Both the position numbers and the translations under genes were made by a program. This document shows, piece by piece, positions 55,682 through 64,000 of a stretch of DNA of 64,000 nucleotides. The notes beneath the pieces are model-generated. The model was not told where the DNA came from. It searched no databases and was given only the letters and a program-made list of their open reading frames with translations. Numbering within the stretch: position 1 is the first letter of the stretch; each line of letters begins with the position of its first letter. This stretch comes from Psychrobacter immobilis (GTDB lineage: Bacteria > Pseudomonadota > Gammaproteobacteria > Pseudomonadales > Moraxellaceae), in NCBI RefSeq assembly GCF_904846185.1, contig NZ_CAJGZQ010000008.1, forward strand, positions 95,311 to 159,310, read 5' to 3'.

Positions 55682-57550
55682 ATGAGTCAATTTACGATTA
55701 ATATTATTTTTGTAGGTCTATCTTTCGCTCTATACTTCGGTATTGCAATTTGGGCACGTGCTGGCACAACGAGTGAATTCTACGTAGCAGGCGGCGGTGT
55801 TCACCCTGTCGTCAACGGTATGGCAACGGCTGCTGACTGGATGAGTGCTGCGTCATTTATTTCGATGGCAGGTATTCTTGCCGCTGGCGGTTATGGCGCA
55901 TCAACTTATTTGATGGGTTGGACAGGTGGTTATGTACTACTGGCAATGCTCCTAGCGCCTTATTTACGTAAATTTGGTAAGTTTACGGTACCTGACTTCA
56001 TCGGTGACCGTTTTTATTCAAAAACGGCAGCAATGATTGCCGTAGTTTGTTTGATTATCGCCTCAACGACTTATGTTATCGGTCAGATGACAGGTGCCGG
56101 TGTCGCTTTCTCACGCTTCTTGGAAGTTGAAAACACGACTGGTCTACTGATTGCTGCGGTTGTTGTCTTCTTCTACGCTGTACTTGGTGGTATGAAAGGG
56201 ATTACTTATACGCAGGTAGCGCAGTATGTAGTTCTAATGATTGCATATACCATTCCTGCTGTTTTCATCTCACTTGAGTTAACAGGCAATCCAATTCCAG
56301 GTTTGGGCTTGTTTTCAAACCATGTGGAAGCAGGGGTTCCTATCTTAACTAAGCTAGATCAGGTAGTTACTGACTTAGGTTTCACGGCTTATACCGCTGA
56401 TGTCCCTAACAAACTAAACATGGTGCTATTTACCTTATCACTCATGATCGGTACAGCAGGTCTACCACACGTTATCATCCGCTTCTTCACCGTACCTAAA
56501 GTCGCTGATGCGCGTTGGACAGCTGGTTGGACGTTGGTATTTATCTCGCTACTATACTTCACTGCTCCTGCCGTAGGTGCAATGGCACGTTTAAACCTGA
56601 TTGATACGATTTATCCACAAGGGGTAGCAGAAGCACCTATAAACTATGATCAACGTCCAGACTGGATGAAGACATGGGAAGATACCGGTCTTATTAAGTA
56701 TAATGATCTTAATAATGATGGTCGTATCCAAATGTACAATGACAGTGGACTTGGTGCCGCTGAGCTTGCCTTGACTGCTGCACAAGCGGATGGTGGCGAT
56801 GTAGCCGCTGCCACTGCAGCCGTAGAGACTGCACGTGTCGCACAGGATCTAGAACTTGATGGACGCTTTACCGCAGCAGGCTGGAAAGGTAATGAGCTGG
56901 ATGTCAATGCCGATATCTTAGTATTAGCTAACCCAGAAATTGCGAATCTTCCACCATGGGTTATTGGTCTTATCGCCGCAGGTGGTTTGGCAGCAGCGCT
57001 CTCAACAGCAGCAGGCCTACTACTCGCTATTTCGTCAGCGATCAGTCATGACTTGATTAAACGAAATCTTAATCCAAACATTACTGATAAAGGCGAATTG
57101 AGAGTTGCGCGTATTACGATGGGTGTTGCGATTGTAGTTGCTACTTGGTTAGGAATAAATCCACCAGGGTTTGCCGCACAGGTAGTCGCATTAGCATTCG
57201 GTATCGCTGGTGCATCGCTCTTCCCTGCACTGATGATGGGTATTTTCTCTAAACGGATCAATAATGTTGGTGCCATCGCTGGTATGCTAACAGGTCTGAT
57301 TAGCATCCTTGTTTATATCTTTGTCTTTAAAGGTTGGTTCTTCATTAGCGGTACAGCGAACTTCCCTGATACGGCAGAGTATTGGTTATTTGGTATCTCA
57401 CCACTATCATTTGGTGCGATTGGGGCATTGCTTAACTTTATCGTAGCGTTTGCTGTCTCTTATGCTACTGCTCCCCCACCATTATACATTCAAGAGTTGG
57501 TTGAAAGTGTCCGCTCTCCACGTGGCGCAGGCGGTGCAGTCGACCACTAA
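55682..57550 (+). CDS. Sodium:solute symporter, VC_2705-like large subunit
   Basis: 622-residue symporter of the SSS family, in the cation-acetate/VC_2705 group. Thirteen or so membrane spans. Family segments include TTSEFYVAGGGVHPVVNGMATAADWMSAASFISMAGI, GQMTGAGVAFSRFL and RFFTVPKVADARWTAGW. A large extra-membrane insertion (about residues 310-410) contains an EF-hand-like DLNNDGRIQMYN. The likely solute is acetate or another monocarboxylate, by family only. It ends at a terminator. Confidence 0.9.
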   Translation: MSQFTINIIFVGLSFALYFGIAIWARAGTTSEFYVAGGGVHPVVNGMATAADWMSAASFISMAGILAAGGYGASTYLMGWTGGYVLLAMLLAPYLRKFGKFTVPDFIGDRFYSKTAAMIAVVCLIIASTTYVIGQMTGAGVAFSRFLEVENTTGLLIAAVVVFFYAVLGGMKGITYTQVAQYVVLMIAYTIPAVFISLELTGNPIPGLGLFSNHVEAGVPILTKLDQVVTDLGFTAYTADVPNKLNMVLFTLSLMIGTAGLPHVIIRFFTVPKVADARWTAGWTLVFISLLYFTAPAVGAMARLNLIDTIYPQGVAEAPINYDQRPDWMKTWEDTGLIKYNDLNNDGRIQMYNDSGLGAAELALTAAQADGGDVAAATAAVETARVAQDLELDGRFTAAGWKGNELDVNADILVLANPEIANLPPWVIGLIAAGGLAAALSTAAGLLLAISSAISHDLIKRNLNPNITDKGELRVARITMGVAIVVATWLGINPPGFAAQVVALAFGIAGASLFPALMMGIFSKRINNVGAIAGMLTGLISILVYIFVFKGWFFISGTANFPDTAEYWLFGISPLSFGAIGALLNFIVAFAVSYATAPPPLYIQELVESVRSPRGAGGAVDH

Positions 57551-57585
57551 GTGTATAAATGAGAATATATCTTCAGTTACTATAT

Positions 57586-57624
57586 ATCACTCACAGGCAG
57601 TAGCTGCTTGTGAGTGATTTTTTT
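57586..57624 (+). terminator. Terminator after symporter genes
   Basis: Stem ATCACTCACAGGCAG / CTGCTTGTGAGTGAT (one mismatch) with loop TAG and TTTTTTT. Confidence 0.85.
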
Positions 57625-57689
57625 ATCTCTTATTGATTATAAAAAATGTTAGATTTTTGCTTTATTGAATATACTTTATTAACTATGCT

Positions 57690-57862
57690 TAGGGCGTGTC
57701 CTCAATTAAATCGATTACCCTCTAAATGGGCTAAAAATGGCTAAATTTTGCCAAACATCGTCAATAGCTTATCAATATCTCGATATTATTTGCGCTACTT
57801 TCCTTGTTTGACGGCAATTTATCTCATTTTTATGACCATTTTTAAAATGAGAACACGCCCTA
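57690..57862 (+). mobile_element. MITE-like element, copy C
   Basis: 173 bases bounded by TA. Left end TAGGGCGTGTCCTCAATTA, right end inward TAGGGCGTGTTCTCATTTT. Same family as copies A and B. No coding capacity. Confidence 0.85.
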
Positions 57863-57909
57863 GTTAAAAGCGCTCAATTAAAAGTGCTTAACGCATTAAG
57901 GAAGATTTT

Positions 57910-58455
57910 ATGCTTTTTGAGTTTATCGCTACCATCGCTGCCGCATTTGGCATGGCTGGTCTGGCACTCATTATAACTCACCTCAGTAAACTGGCTGGCA
58001 AACGCGCACCAAAGTGGCTTATTCCTTTGTTTGCTGCGATTGGTATGTTTGCCTTTCAAATACACCAAGAGTATAACTGGTATGGTCAGCAAGTGAGCAA
58101 GTTACCAGCAGGCGTGCAAGTCGTCAAAGTAGCAAAAAGCACCGAGTGGTTTCGCCCATGGTCTTATATCAAACCGCAAATATTACGTTTTATCGCTGCC
58201 GATACCGCCAACGCTAGCGTGCAGGTAGACAATCCAGATATATATTTGGTTAATTTATATCTTTTTGAAAGACGCAGAAGTGTGCAGAAAGTACCACAAG
58301 TTATAGACTGTCGTATTCCTGCGCGTGCCGATTATGTCATACCCAAAAAAGACAGTAAGCTAGCGATTGATGAACATGTCAAGCAAACAACAGCATGGCG
58401 AGAGTTGGCAACAGATGATCCGTTGTTCATTAGTATTTGTACTGGTAAAAGCTAA
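57910..58455 (+). CDS. Conserved-type membrane protein, hypothetical
   Basis: 181 residues, unrecognised. Two N-terminal membrane spans (about 4-26, 35-52) are followed by a soluble domain with WFRPWSYIKPQILRFIA and a Cys-containing RIPARADYVI segment. AAGGAAG precedes the ATG. Located right after MITE copy C. Function unknown. Confidence 0.7.
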   Translation: MLFEFIATIAAAFGMAGLALIITHLSKLAGKRAPKWLIPLFAAIGMFAFQIHQEYNWYGQQVSKLPAGVQVVKVAKSTEWFRPWSYIKPQILRFIAADTANASVQVDNPDIYLVNLYLFERRRSVQKVPQVIDCRIPARADYVIPKKDSKLAIDEHVKQTTAWRELATDDPLFISICTGKS

Positions 58456-58539
58456 CCTCCTCATAAATATGCAAATAAAACCCTGCTAAAATATCTGATT
58501 ACTAAGGGATTTAAGACGGCTTATATTATAATCATGTAT

Positions 58540-59145
58540 TCAGTTGCGCTGAGAAGTTGCGGTATAAGTATGCTTAGAATTAGCGCCTAACAGCAATCCA
58601 GCGCATAGACCACCGAAGTGCGCCGCAAACGAGATACCTTGTTGCGGCATCAATCCTTGCTTGATGGTCAACCAATAGCCAGTACCCATGACAATACAGG
58701 CAATCAAATAACCCCAACGCCGCGCAAATACAGCACCACCTATCATATAGCCGAGCATCGCGAAGCATAGCCCTGATGCGCCAATATGAATTGACAATGG
58801 CGAGCCAATGATCCAAGTGACCAATCCAGATGCGATAATGAGCTTAATCACTGTTCGATAAGCATTCTTCTCAAACAATCCAAACAAAAATAAAATTTGT
58901 AACAACGTCAAAGTGTTACCAAGCAAATGTGAAAAACTGCCATGCATCGTCCATGATGCAAATACTCCAATCATGCTGCCCACATCTAAGGCACGAGGCA
59001 CAATCCCAAATATATTCCACATGCCAAATAATGCCACTTCATTTAAAAAAAACATGCCCCACATCGGTATTAATACAAAAGCATATAAGCCTATAACCTG
59101 CTTTATTCGTATCATAATCAAGCTAAGCAGTTGCTGCCAATTCAT
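58540..59145 (-). CDS. Rhomboid family intramembrane serine protease
   Basis: 201-residue membrane protein with about six spans and an intact rhomboid active site: H73 and N77 in FSHLLGNTLTL, the catalytic Ser124 in IHIGASGLCFAML, and H176 in SFAAHFGGLCAG. It should cleave substrates within the membrane. It is a compact GlpG-like type without a large N-terminal domain and contrasts with the degenerate rhomboid at 16385. The ribosome site is weak. Confidence 0.88.
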   Translation of the reverse strand: MNWQQLLSLIMIRIKQVIGLYAFVLIPMWGMFFLNEVALFGMWNIFGIVPRALDVGSMIGVFASWTMHGSFSHLLGNTLTLLQILFLFGLFEKNAYRTVIKLIIASGLVTWIIGSPLSIHIGASGLCFAMLGYMIGGAVFARRWGYLIACIVMGTGYWLTIKQGLMPQQGISFAAHFGGLCAGLLLGANSKHTYTATSQRN

Positions 59146-59185
59146 ATAATGCCCTATTCTTTTAATCCATGTTTTTAGCGATATT

Positions 59186-60235
59186 TTAATGACTCAGCGT
59201 AGTAGTGGAGCGTGTTACAGGTGTAAAATCTAACAATGCAGCCTCTTTTTCAGTCATCAAATAACTGTCACTATGTAATAACGACGTCGAGTGATAAGGC
59301 ACTAAAGCTGTGGGCACAAAACGACGAGCGGCATCGATATGTTTGATAGAATCATCAAAAAAGATATGAGGTGCAAACGTTCTAAGTACAGCTGTTTTTT
59401 CTAAACCTCCTAAGAAAAACGCCATATCAACATTGACGCCCCACTCTCGCAATGTCTTAATCGCACGCAGATCAGCAGGTGCGTTGCGAGCTGTCACCAA
59501 TGCAATCTTTATGGGAGAATACTTGAGACCAGCGGGTAGACGTTCCTGTAAATTTGATAGTTTAATCAACAATTCAGCATAAGGGCCTTTTTCAATGGGT
59601 AAATCACGCATCTGTATTTCGCGATCGTGAAAAGCACGCAGTCCTTTTTGCTTGTACAGCAGCTCACCTGAATCATCAAACAGTACCGCATCACCATCAA
59701 AAGCAATACGCAACTGATCGGTATCTAACTCATAGGTATTGACGGGGGTTGCATCGAGTATCGCACAAGCGCAGATATTGGCATCAGCCACTTGCTGGGC
59801 ATCTTCGCGATTGGTAGTCAAAAATAGATCGACGTTGAAGTCTTTAATATAAGGAGCAACAGGACTGCCTGAAATAAATGCCGAGCGTGAGATAGTCAGC
59901 TCATGTTCAAGAATTGCATTGAGGACTTGAATGCCCGTATCTGGACTACTCTTTGAAACAATGACCACTTCCACCAAAGGTGTCTCAACCTCTAAATCTT
60001 GCATGCCATCATTGCAATAATTATTCAGATTTAATAGAGCTTTAATTAATGGATAACCAGCACCAATGCTGAGAGCATCGTTCTCACGCTTGGTCATATA
60101 ATCTCGAAACTCTTTTATGGCGCTTACAGGTCTCTGCTCTAGCAGCTCTAGCAAATAATTTTCTGATTCGGTTAAATCAAAAAGTGCCGTTGCAGAAATC
60201 GCGACGATGAGCGTATTACTAAAATCGACTGCCAT
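59186..60235 (-). CDS. 5'-nucleotidase
   Basis: 349-residue protein of the cytosolic 5'-nucleotidase I type (PF06189-like). N-terminal VAISATALFDLTESE, LRIAFDGDAVLFDDSGE, ALVTARNAPADLRAIKTLREWGVNVDMAFFLGGLEK and HIFFDDSIKHIDAA form the HAD-fold core with the DGD and DD acidic motifs. It dephosphorylates nucleoside monophosphates in the cytosol; substrate preference is unknown. GAGAAAA precedes the ATG. Confidence 0.88.
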   Translation of the reverse strand: MAVDFSNTLIVAISATALFDLTESENYLLELLEQRPVSAIKEFRDYMTKRENDALSIGAGYPLIKALLNLNNYCNDGMQDLEVETPLVEVVIVSKSSPDTGIQVLNAILEHELTISRSAFISGSPVAPYIKDFNVDLFLTTNREDAQQVADANICACAILDATPVNTYELDTDQLRIAFDGDAVLFDDSGELLYKQKGLRAFHDREIQMRDLPIEKGPYAELLIKLSNLQERLPAGLKYSPIKIALVTARNAPADLRAIKTLREWGVNVDMAFFLGGLEKTAVLRTFAPHIFFDDSIKHIDAARRFVPTALVPYHSTSLLHSDSYLMTEKEAALLDFTPVTRSTTTLSH

Positions 60236-60454
60236 GATTTTCTCTACTTATAAAATTATCTATTCGGAAATGCCAACCAGTTTACTACATTCACAAGCCC
60301 TTAGAATGATAAGAAAAGTTATCCACGTATAATATCATTTAGTATAAAAACCACCTTCTAAGTAATCCAAATGACCGCTCAAAAAATGTCTCATAATGTG
60401 ACTTTATGTGGAATAATTTAACCATAGAATTATTACGCCGACTTTTTGTTTTAT

Positions 60455-60491
60455 CATAAAAAAGCCATATTGTTATGAAAACAATATGGCT
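60455..60491 (-). terminator. Terminator after TRAP operon
   Basis: Minus-strand stem AGCCATATTGT / ACAATATGGCT, then TTTTTTA. Confidence 0.85.
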
Positions 60492-60558
60492 CTATTAATG
60501 AACAATACAGATGAACGACGCAGCTATGATTTTCTAAGCTTACTTTTATCAATAGCGC

Positions 60559-61848
60559 TTACGTTAGCAGCACTAAAGATATCGCTGGAAAGGCGACCAA
60601 AATAACCAGTCGAATCAGATCAGAGACAATGAACGGTGCGACCCCGCGAAACATATCAGACAGCTTAATATGCGGTGCCATTGCCTTAATCACAAAGATA
60701 TTCATCCCCATCGGCGGCGTAATCAGTCCAAGCTCTACTGTCAATACAGCGATGATACCAAACCATACGGGATCAAACCCTAACGCCACAATGATTGGAT
60801 ATACCACTGGAATAGTAATGACCAGCATCGCCAAAGCATCCATGAACAACCCTAAGAGGAAGTACATGATTAAGATACAGATCAGTACAATCATTGGGCT
60901 AACTGCTAATGTACCAATCCAAGTCGCTAACGTATAAGACAAACGTGAAACGGAGATAAAGTAACCCAAGGCTTCTGCACCCAGCAGCATAAAGAACACC
61001 ACCGCTGATAATGCAAGCGTTTCAATCAAAGATTGCTTTAGACCTTTTATACGCATGCCTTTGGCAAAAGCATAAGCCCAAGAAACAAATGCACCGACTG
61101 CCGCACCTTCTGTTGGGGTAAATAATCCAAAGAAAATACCAGCAATAATCACAATAAAAATAAAGCTAAATGGTATGAGTCCCGTCAACGACAGCAGCTT
61201 GGCTTTCCAAGAAGTAGGCTCACCGCGACGCGCTAAATGCGGCTTCCAGCGTACCATAATCATAACAGTGATTGAATACATCACCATGCCCAAAATCCCA
61301 GGCAAGAAACCAGCGATGAACATATCACCTACTGACTGCTGGGTTAAGATGGCATAAACCAGTAGCGCAATGCTAGGCGGAATCATAATACCTAACGTGC
61401 CACCCGCTGCTAAAATACCACAGGCAAAACCTGGTTGATAACCATATTTCTCCATTTGTGGCAGCGCAACCTTGGTCATAGTGGATGCTGTGGCTAAGGA
61501 TGAGCCTGAAATAGAAGCAAAAATACCAGACGATCCTATACCAGCAATACCCAAACTGCCCCTCACTCCCCCAAAAATAGTTCGGGTAGCTTCAAACAAT
61601 TTCCCTGCCATCCCTGAATGAGTGGCAAAAACGCCCATTAAAATAAATAAGGGAATCGCACTAAAGTCATATTTGGCTAACACATCTACCGGAATATCTT
61701 TGAGCATTTGCAGTGCACCACTGGGTGCCGTCACTGCGCCAAAACCAGCCAATCCAACACCTAACATGGCAAGCGCCACTGGAACTCGCAGGACAACAAG
61801 CAGGATCATGACGATTAAGCCGATAGCTCCAATAATTTCTGGACTCAT
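60559..61848 (-). CDS. TRAP transporter large permease (DctM)
   Basis: 429-residue membrane protein of the DctM family, the sodium-coupled core of a TRAP transporter, with about 12 spans. Features are VPVALAMLGVGLAGFG, PLFILMGVFATHSGMAGKLFEAT, GSSGIFASISGSSLATASTMTK and the C-terminal LGLITPPMGMNIFVIKAM. Its start overlaps the end of the small permease gene by 4 bases (ATGA), showing tight coupling. Confidence 0.95.
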   Translation of the reverse strand: MSPEIIGAIGLIVMILLVVLRVPVALAMLGVGLAGFGAVTAPSGALQMLKDIPVDVLAKYDFSAIPLFILMGVFATHSGMAGKLFEATRTIFGGVRGSLGIAGIGSSGIFASISGSSLATASTMTKVALPQMEKYGYQPGFACGILAAGGTLGIMIPPSIALLVYAILTQQSVGDMFIAGFLPGILGMVMYSITVMIMVRWKPHLARRGEPTSWKAKLLSLTGLIPFSFIFIVIIAGIFFGLFTPTEGAAVGAFVSWAYAFAKGMRIKGLKQSLIETLALSAVVFFMLLGAEALGYFISVSRLSYTLATWIGTLAVSPMIVLICILIMYFLLGLFMDALAMLVITIPVVYPIIVALGFDPVWFGIIAVLTVELGLITPPMGMNIFVIKAMAPHIKLSDMFRGVAPFIVSDLIRLVILVAFPAISLVLLT

Positions 61849-62372
61849 GCGCCTGTCTCCTCAGCGTCAAAGAACTCGCCCGTTTTAAAGATATTGATGG
61901 ATTCGATTAATGAGCGAATGGCGAGTAAGAGACTTAAAAATGCACTAAATGCATAGATGGGCATCATTGATAATCGAAGGTCTTGAGTGACTTTGCCGTA
62001 TTCTATGGCATCAACAGCACTCTCATAAAGCCCCCAAGCAAAAACGATACCAATGACGAAAAAGCCCATCATAAAGACGCCCATCATATAACCTTTAATG
62101 GCTTGCGGCATTTTTTGGGTAAAGACATCAACGATGATTTGTGAGCGTTCGACGAAAGCGCCAAAGGCAGCAAGTAAAGCAAAGAGCATGAAGTAAGAAA
62201 CGATCTCTACACTGCCTTTAACGGTAAAGCCAAACTCACCACCAGTCAGCTTAAAAATATAACGAGCAGTCACATCGAGCATCGTTGTGAGGACAATAAT
62301 AATAAGACTGATACCACCAATAAACTGGCATAATCTAGAGATTAGAATACTGATTTTTACTAAAAATGCCAT
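61845..62372 (-). CDS. TRAP transporter small permease (DctQ)
   Basis: 175-residue, four-span membrane protein of the DctQ type. LCQFIGGISLIIIVLTTMLDVTARYIF and FGAFVERSQIIVDVF are typical. Pairs with DctM and DctP in one operon. Confidence 0.93.
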   Translation of the reverse strand: MAFLVKISILISRLCQFIGGISLIIIVLTTMLDVTARYIFKLTGGEFGFTVKGSVEIVSYFMLFALLAAFGAFVERSQIIVDVFTQKMPQAIKGYMMGVFMMGFFVIGIVFAWGLYESAVDAIEYGKVTQDLRLSMMPIYAFSAFLSLLLAIRSLIESINIFKTGEFFDAEETGA

Positions 62373-62396
62373 GTGACACCTCCAATGGCCAATGGG

Positions 62397-63458
62397 TTAT
62401 ACCACTTTACAAGCAGCACTGGCAGCTTTTGCTTTCTCATAGACACTATCAGCATCTAAACCCAAAGCATTGACATCACTTAGATATTTTTTAGTACCCT
62501 TTTCAAGTGGTCCTTTCCAATCAGGATCATTCAATGGATCAGGAATTTCAACGATCTCATCGCCTTTAGCTTTAGCAGCTTGAATGGCCATTTGATCATG
62601 CTTATCAAACACTTCACCAACTTTATTAGCCAATGCCATTCCTGAGTTTTTATCCAACACTTGCTTTAAATCATCAGGTAAGTTGTTATATTTATCCTTA
62701 TTCATAGTAACCATCAGCGCCGAACTATAAAAAGGAATGTTGGTATGATATTTGGTGATTTCGTCAATTTTGAACGCTGTTACGGCCTCCCAGGGGAAAC
62801 TCAACCCATCGACGACGCCGCGCTGTAGCGAGGTATACATATCATTAGCAGGCAATCCTACTGGTGATGCCCCAGCGCTTTCGATAATGTCACCCGCGAC
62901 CGCAGAAGGGCGGCGGATGCGCATGCCTTTCATGTCTTCAGGAGTCCGAATCAATTTATCCGTAGTATGCAGTGAGCCAGGCCCAGCGCCATACATGAAT
63001 AGTAGATGTGAGTCTTCATACTCACTAGCAAGCGTGCCATCCTCATAAAGTGTCTGAAGCATACAACCCATTTGAGTCGCTGAATTTGATAAACCAGGAA
63101 GTTCAGTGATTTGAGTTAAAGGAAAACGACCACTGGTATAACCATGTGCTTGTGAGCCGATATCTATCGTACCTTTAGCAGCAGCTTCGTACGTAACATC
63201 TGCTTTGGCAAGACCCGCGGAAGGATACAACTCTACTTTTAAGCGACCATTAGAATCTGTTTCAATTTGCTTTGCCCAAGGTTCAAAAACCTCTGTGCTA
63301 ATAGAAGAGGTTGCTGGCCAAAAGTGAGAGAAGCGTAAAACGGTCGTTTCTTGAGAGGTTGCTGATGAGCCATCAGTCGTGTTAGCAGATTGGTTAGAGC
63401 AGCCTAAAAGACTTACAGCCGCTAAGGCACCAATTGAAAAAAGAGGAGCTAGCTTCAT
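62397..63458 (-). CDS. TRAP transporter substrate-binding protein (DctP), lipoprotein
   Basis: 353-residue periplasmic binding protein from ATG 63458, which follows AAGGAA; the longer frame to 63518 lacks one. The lipobox SLLGC anchors it. Blocks typical of DctP are MKGMRIRRPSAVAGDIIESAGASPVGLPANDMYTSLQRGVVDG, containing the Arg that salt-bridges a carboxylate ligand, and the Trp-rich LSFPWEAV. The ligand, probably an organic acid, is unknown. The Shine-Dalgarno lies in a small hairpin loop. Confidence 0.93.
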   Translation of the reverse strand: MKLAPLFSIGALAAVSLLGCSNQSANTTDGSSATSQETTVLRFSHFWPATSSISTEVFEPWAKQIETDSNGRLKVELYPSAGLAKADVTYEAAAKGTIDIGSQAHGYTSGRFPLTQITELPGLSNSATQMGCMLQTLYEDGTLASEYEDSHLLFMYGAGPGSLHTTDKLIRTPEDMKGMRIRRPSAVAGDIIESAGASPVGLPANDMYTSLQRGVVDGLSFPWEAVTAFKIDEITKYHTNIPFYSSALMVTMNKDKYNNLPDDLKQVLDKNSGMALANKVGEVFDKHDQMAIQAAKAKGDEIVEIPDPLNDPDWKGPLEKGTKKYLSDVNALGLDADSVYEKAKAASAACKVV

Positions 63459-63795
63459 TATCAATTCCTTTTGATAATTGTGAAAATAGGAGTAATACAT
63501 CACTGGTAAATAATCCAATATATCAGATGTAATAATTTACAAGTTTTAAATATATCTTTTACATACCTGTAATAAAAATCTAGTTTAAAATTAGCAGCTA
63601 TAATGATATAAGTCAAATCATTTTGATGGCAAGACTAGAAAATATATTCATAAAATTGCATAGCAATTAAACAAAAAAACTCGTCAATTCAAATAGAAAA
63701 TAGAAAATAGAAAATACACTTATAGAGTGTGAATTATAAAAGTAAGTTAGATTAAGTATAATTTTACACTTAATCTCCCAAACCGCGCACAAAGA
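63459..63795. other. Intergenic region between TRAP operon and rRNA terminator
   Basis: 337 bases, AT-rich, with repeated AATAGAAAATAGAAAAT at about 63690-63715. No gene. Likely TRAP operon promoter near 63500-63600. Confidence 0.55.
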
Positions 63796-63826
63796 AAACC
63801 CCCTCCGCTTTCGCGGAAGGGGTTTT
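63796..63826 (-). terminator. rRNA operon terminator
   Basis: Minus-strand stem AACCCCTTCCGC / GCGGAGGGGGTT with loop GAAA, then TTTT, just after the 5S gene. Confidence 0.9.
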
Positions 63827-63840
63827 ACTTTAGAATAGAG

Positions 63841-63956
63841 AGCTGACGATGACCTACTCTCACATGGGCGAACCCACACTACCATTGGCGCAATGATGTT
63901 TCACTTCTGAGTTCGGGAAGGGATCAGGTGGTGCCATCATGCTATTGTCGTCAGCA
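63841..63956 (-). rRNA. rrf: 5S ribosomal RNA
   Basis: About 116 bases on the minus strand. The core reads CACCACCTGATCCCTTCCCG, then AACTCAGAAGTGAAAC, GCCAATGGTAGTGTGGG and ATGTGAGAGTAGGTCATCGT; the ends GCTGACGA and TCGTCAGC pair as helix I. It is the last gene of an rRNA operon whose 23S gene lies beyond the right edge. Confidence 0.95.
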
Positions 63957-64000
63957 AAGGGGGTTAGATATGAGTCTGTTATTTTTATTGTTTGACTATA

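Overview
The window looks like a chromosomal segment of a gammaproteobacterium of the family Moraxellaceae, most likely Psychrobacter. This is inferred from the moderate-to-low GC content, the protein style (adjacent cmoA/cmoB, fadBA, tig then clpP then clpX, phoB/phoR, MltB-type transglycosylase) and AT-rich spacers full of strong hairpin terminators. No database search was possible. I see no prophage, integrated plasmid or CRISPR array. Most of the window is housekeeping and transport, with small accessory islands and three copies of a short transposon-like repeat.

Layout. 1-1.3 kb: 3' end of a nicotinamide phosphoribosyltransferase gene (nadV) followed by an SGNH/GDSL hydrolase. 1.4-4.8 kb: type B ribosomal protein L31, a YceI-like periplasmic protein, a FemAB-like GNAT acyltransferase and a small lipoprotein. 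5.2-10.4 kb: a FAD oxidoreductase, a LOG-type phosphoribohydrolase, an alpha/beta hydrolase, an ExoX-like exonuclease and an M23 peptidase. 10.3-13.8 kb: phoR and phoB behind a clear Pho box, dtd, and phosphatidylserine decarboxylase. 14-18 kb: a DUF1287 protein, an HD hydrolase, an isochorismatase-like hydrolase and a large rhomboid-like protein that has lost its catalytic serine. 18.3-21.9 kb: fadB and fadA for beta-oxidation. 22.7-27.6 kb: ispA, a DUF72 protein, an AT-rich orphan, Fe superoxide dismutase and rdgB. 28-32 kb: trigger factor, ClpP and ClpX, the proteostasis cluster. 32-35.7 kb: an SDR, a lipoprotein TsdA-like dihaem cytochrome and a PTS-IIC-like permease. 35.9-38.6 kb: a SPOR protein and argS. 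39-47 kb: DUF2788, DUF1176, cmoB/cmoA (tRNA wobble-uridine modification), msrA, tpm, DUF1499 and a lytic transglycosylase. 47-50.6 kb: a small acidic protein, a DUF4062-like protein, murI and DUF1285. 51-57.6 kb: ETF-ubiquinone oxidoreductase, an alanine/glycine symporter and a two-gene sodium/solute symporter. 57.9-63.5 kb: a membrane protein, an intact rhomboid protease, a 5'-nucleotidase and a complete TRAP transporter. The right edge holds a 5S rRNA gene and its terminator, the 3' end of a minus-strand rRNA operon.

Working together: fadBA produces reduced ETF (the ETF genes are not here), which ETF-QO at 51 kb would oxidise into the quinone pool. The symporters and TRAP system feed small carbon acids or amino acids. 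PhoB/PhoR sense phosphate and appear autoregulated. Tig, ClpP and ClpX handle nascent and damaged proteins. Cell-wall genes (murI, MltB, SPOR, M23, FemAB-like) are scattered rather than clustered.

The most unusual items are the catalytically dead rhomboid (16.4-18.1 kb), the DUF4062-like protein (47.6-48.6 kb), a PhoR with no membrane segments, a family of about 174-bp terminal-inverted-repeat elements flanked by TA, a 7-bp tandem repeat just upstream of murI, and an orphan lipid-anchored TsdA-like cytochrome.
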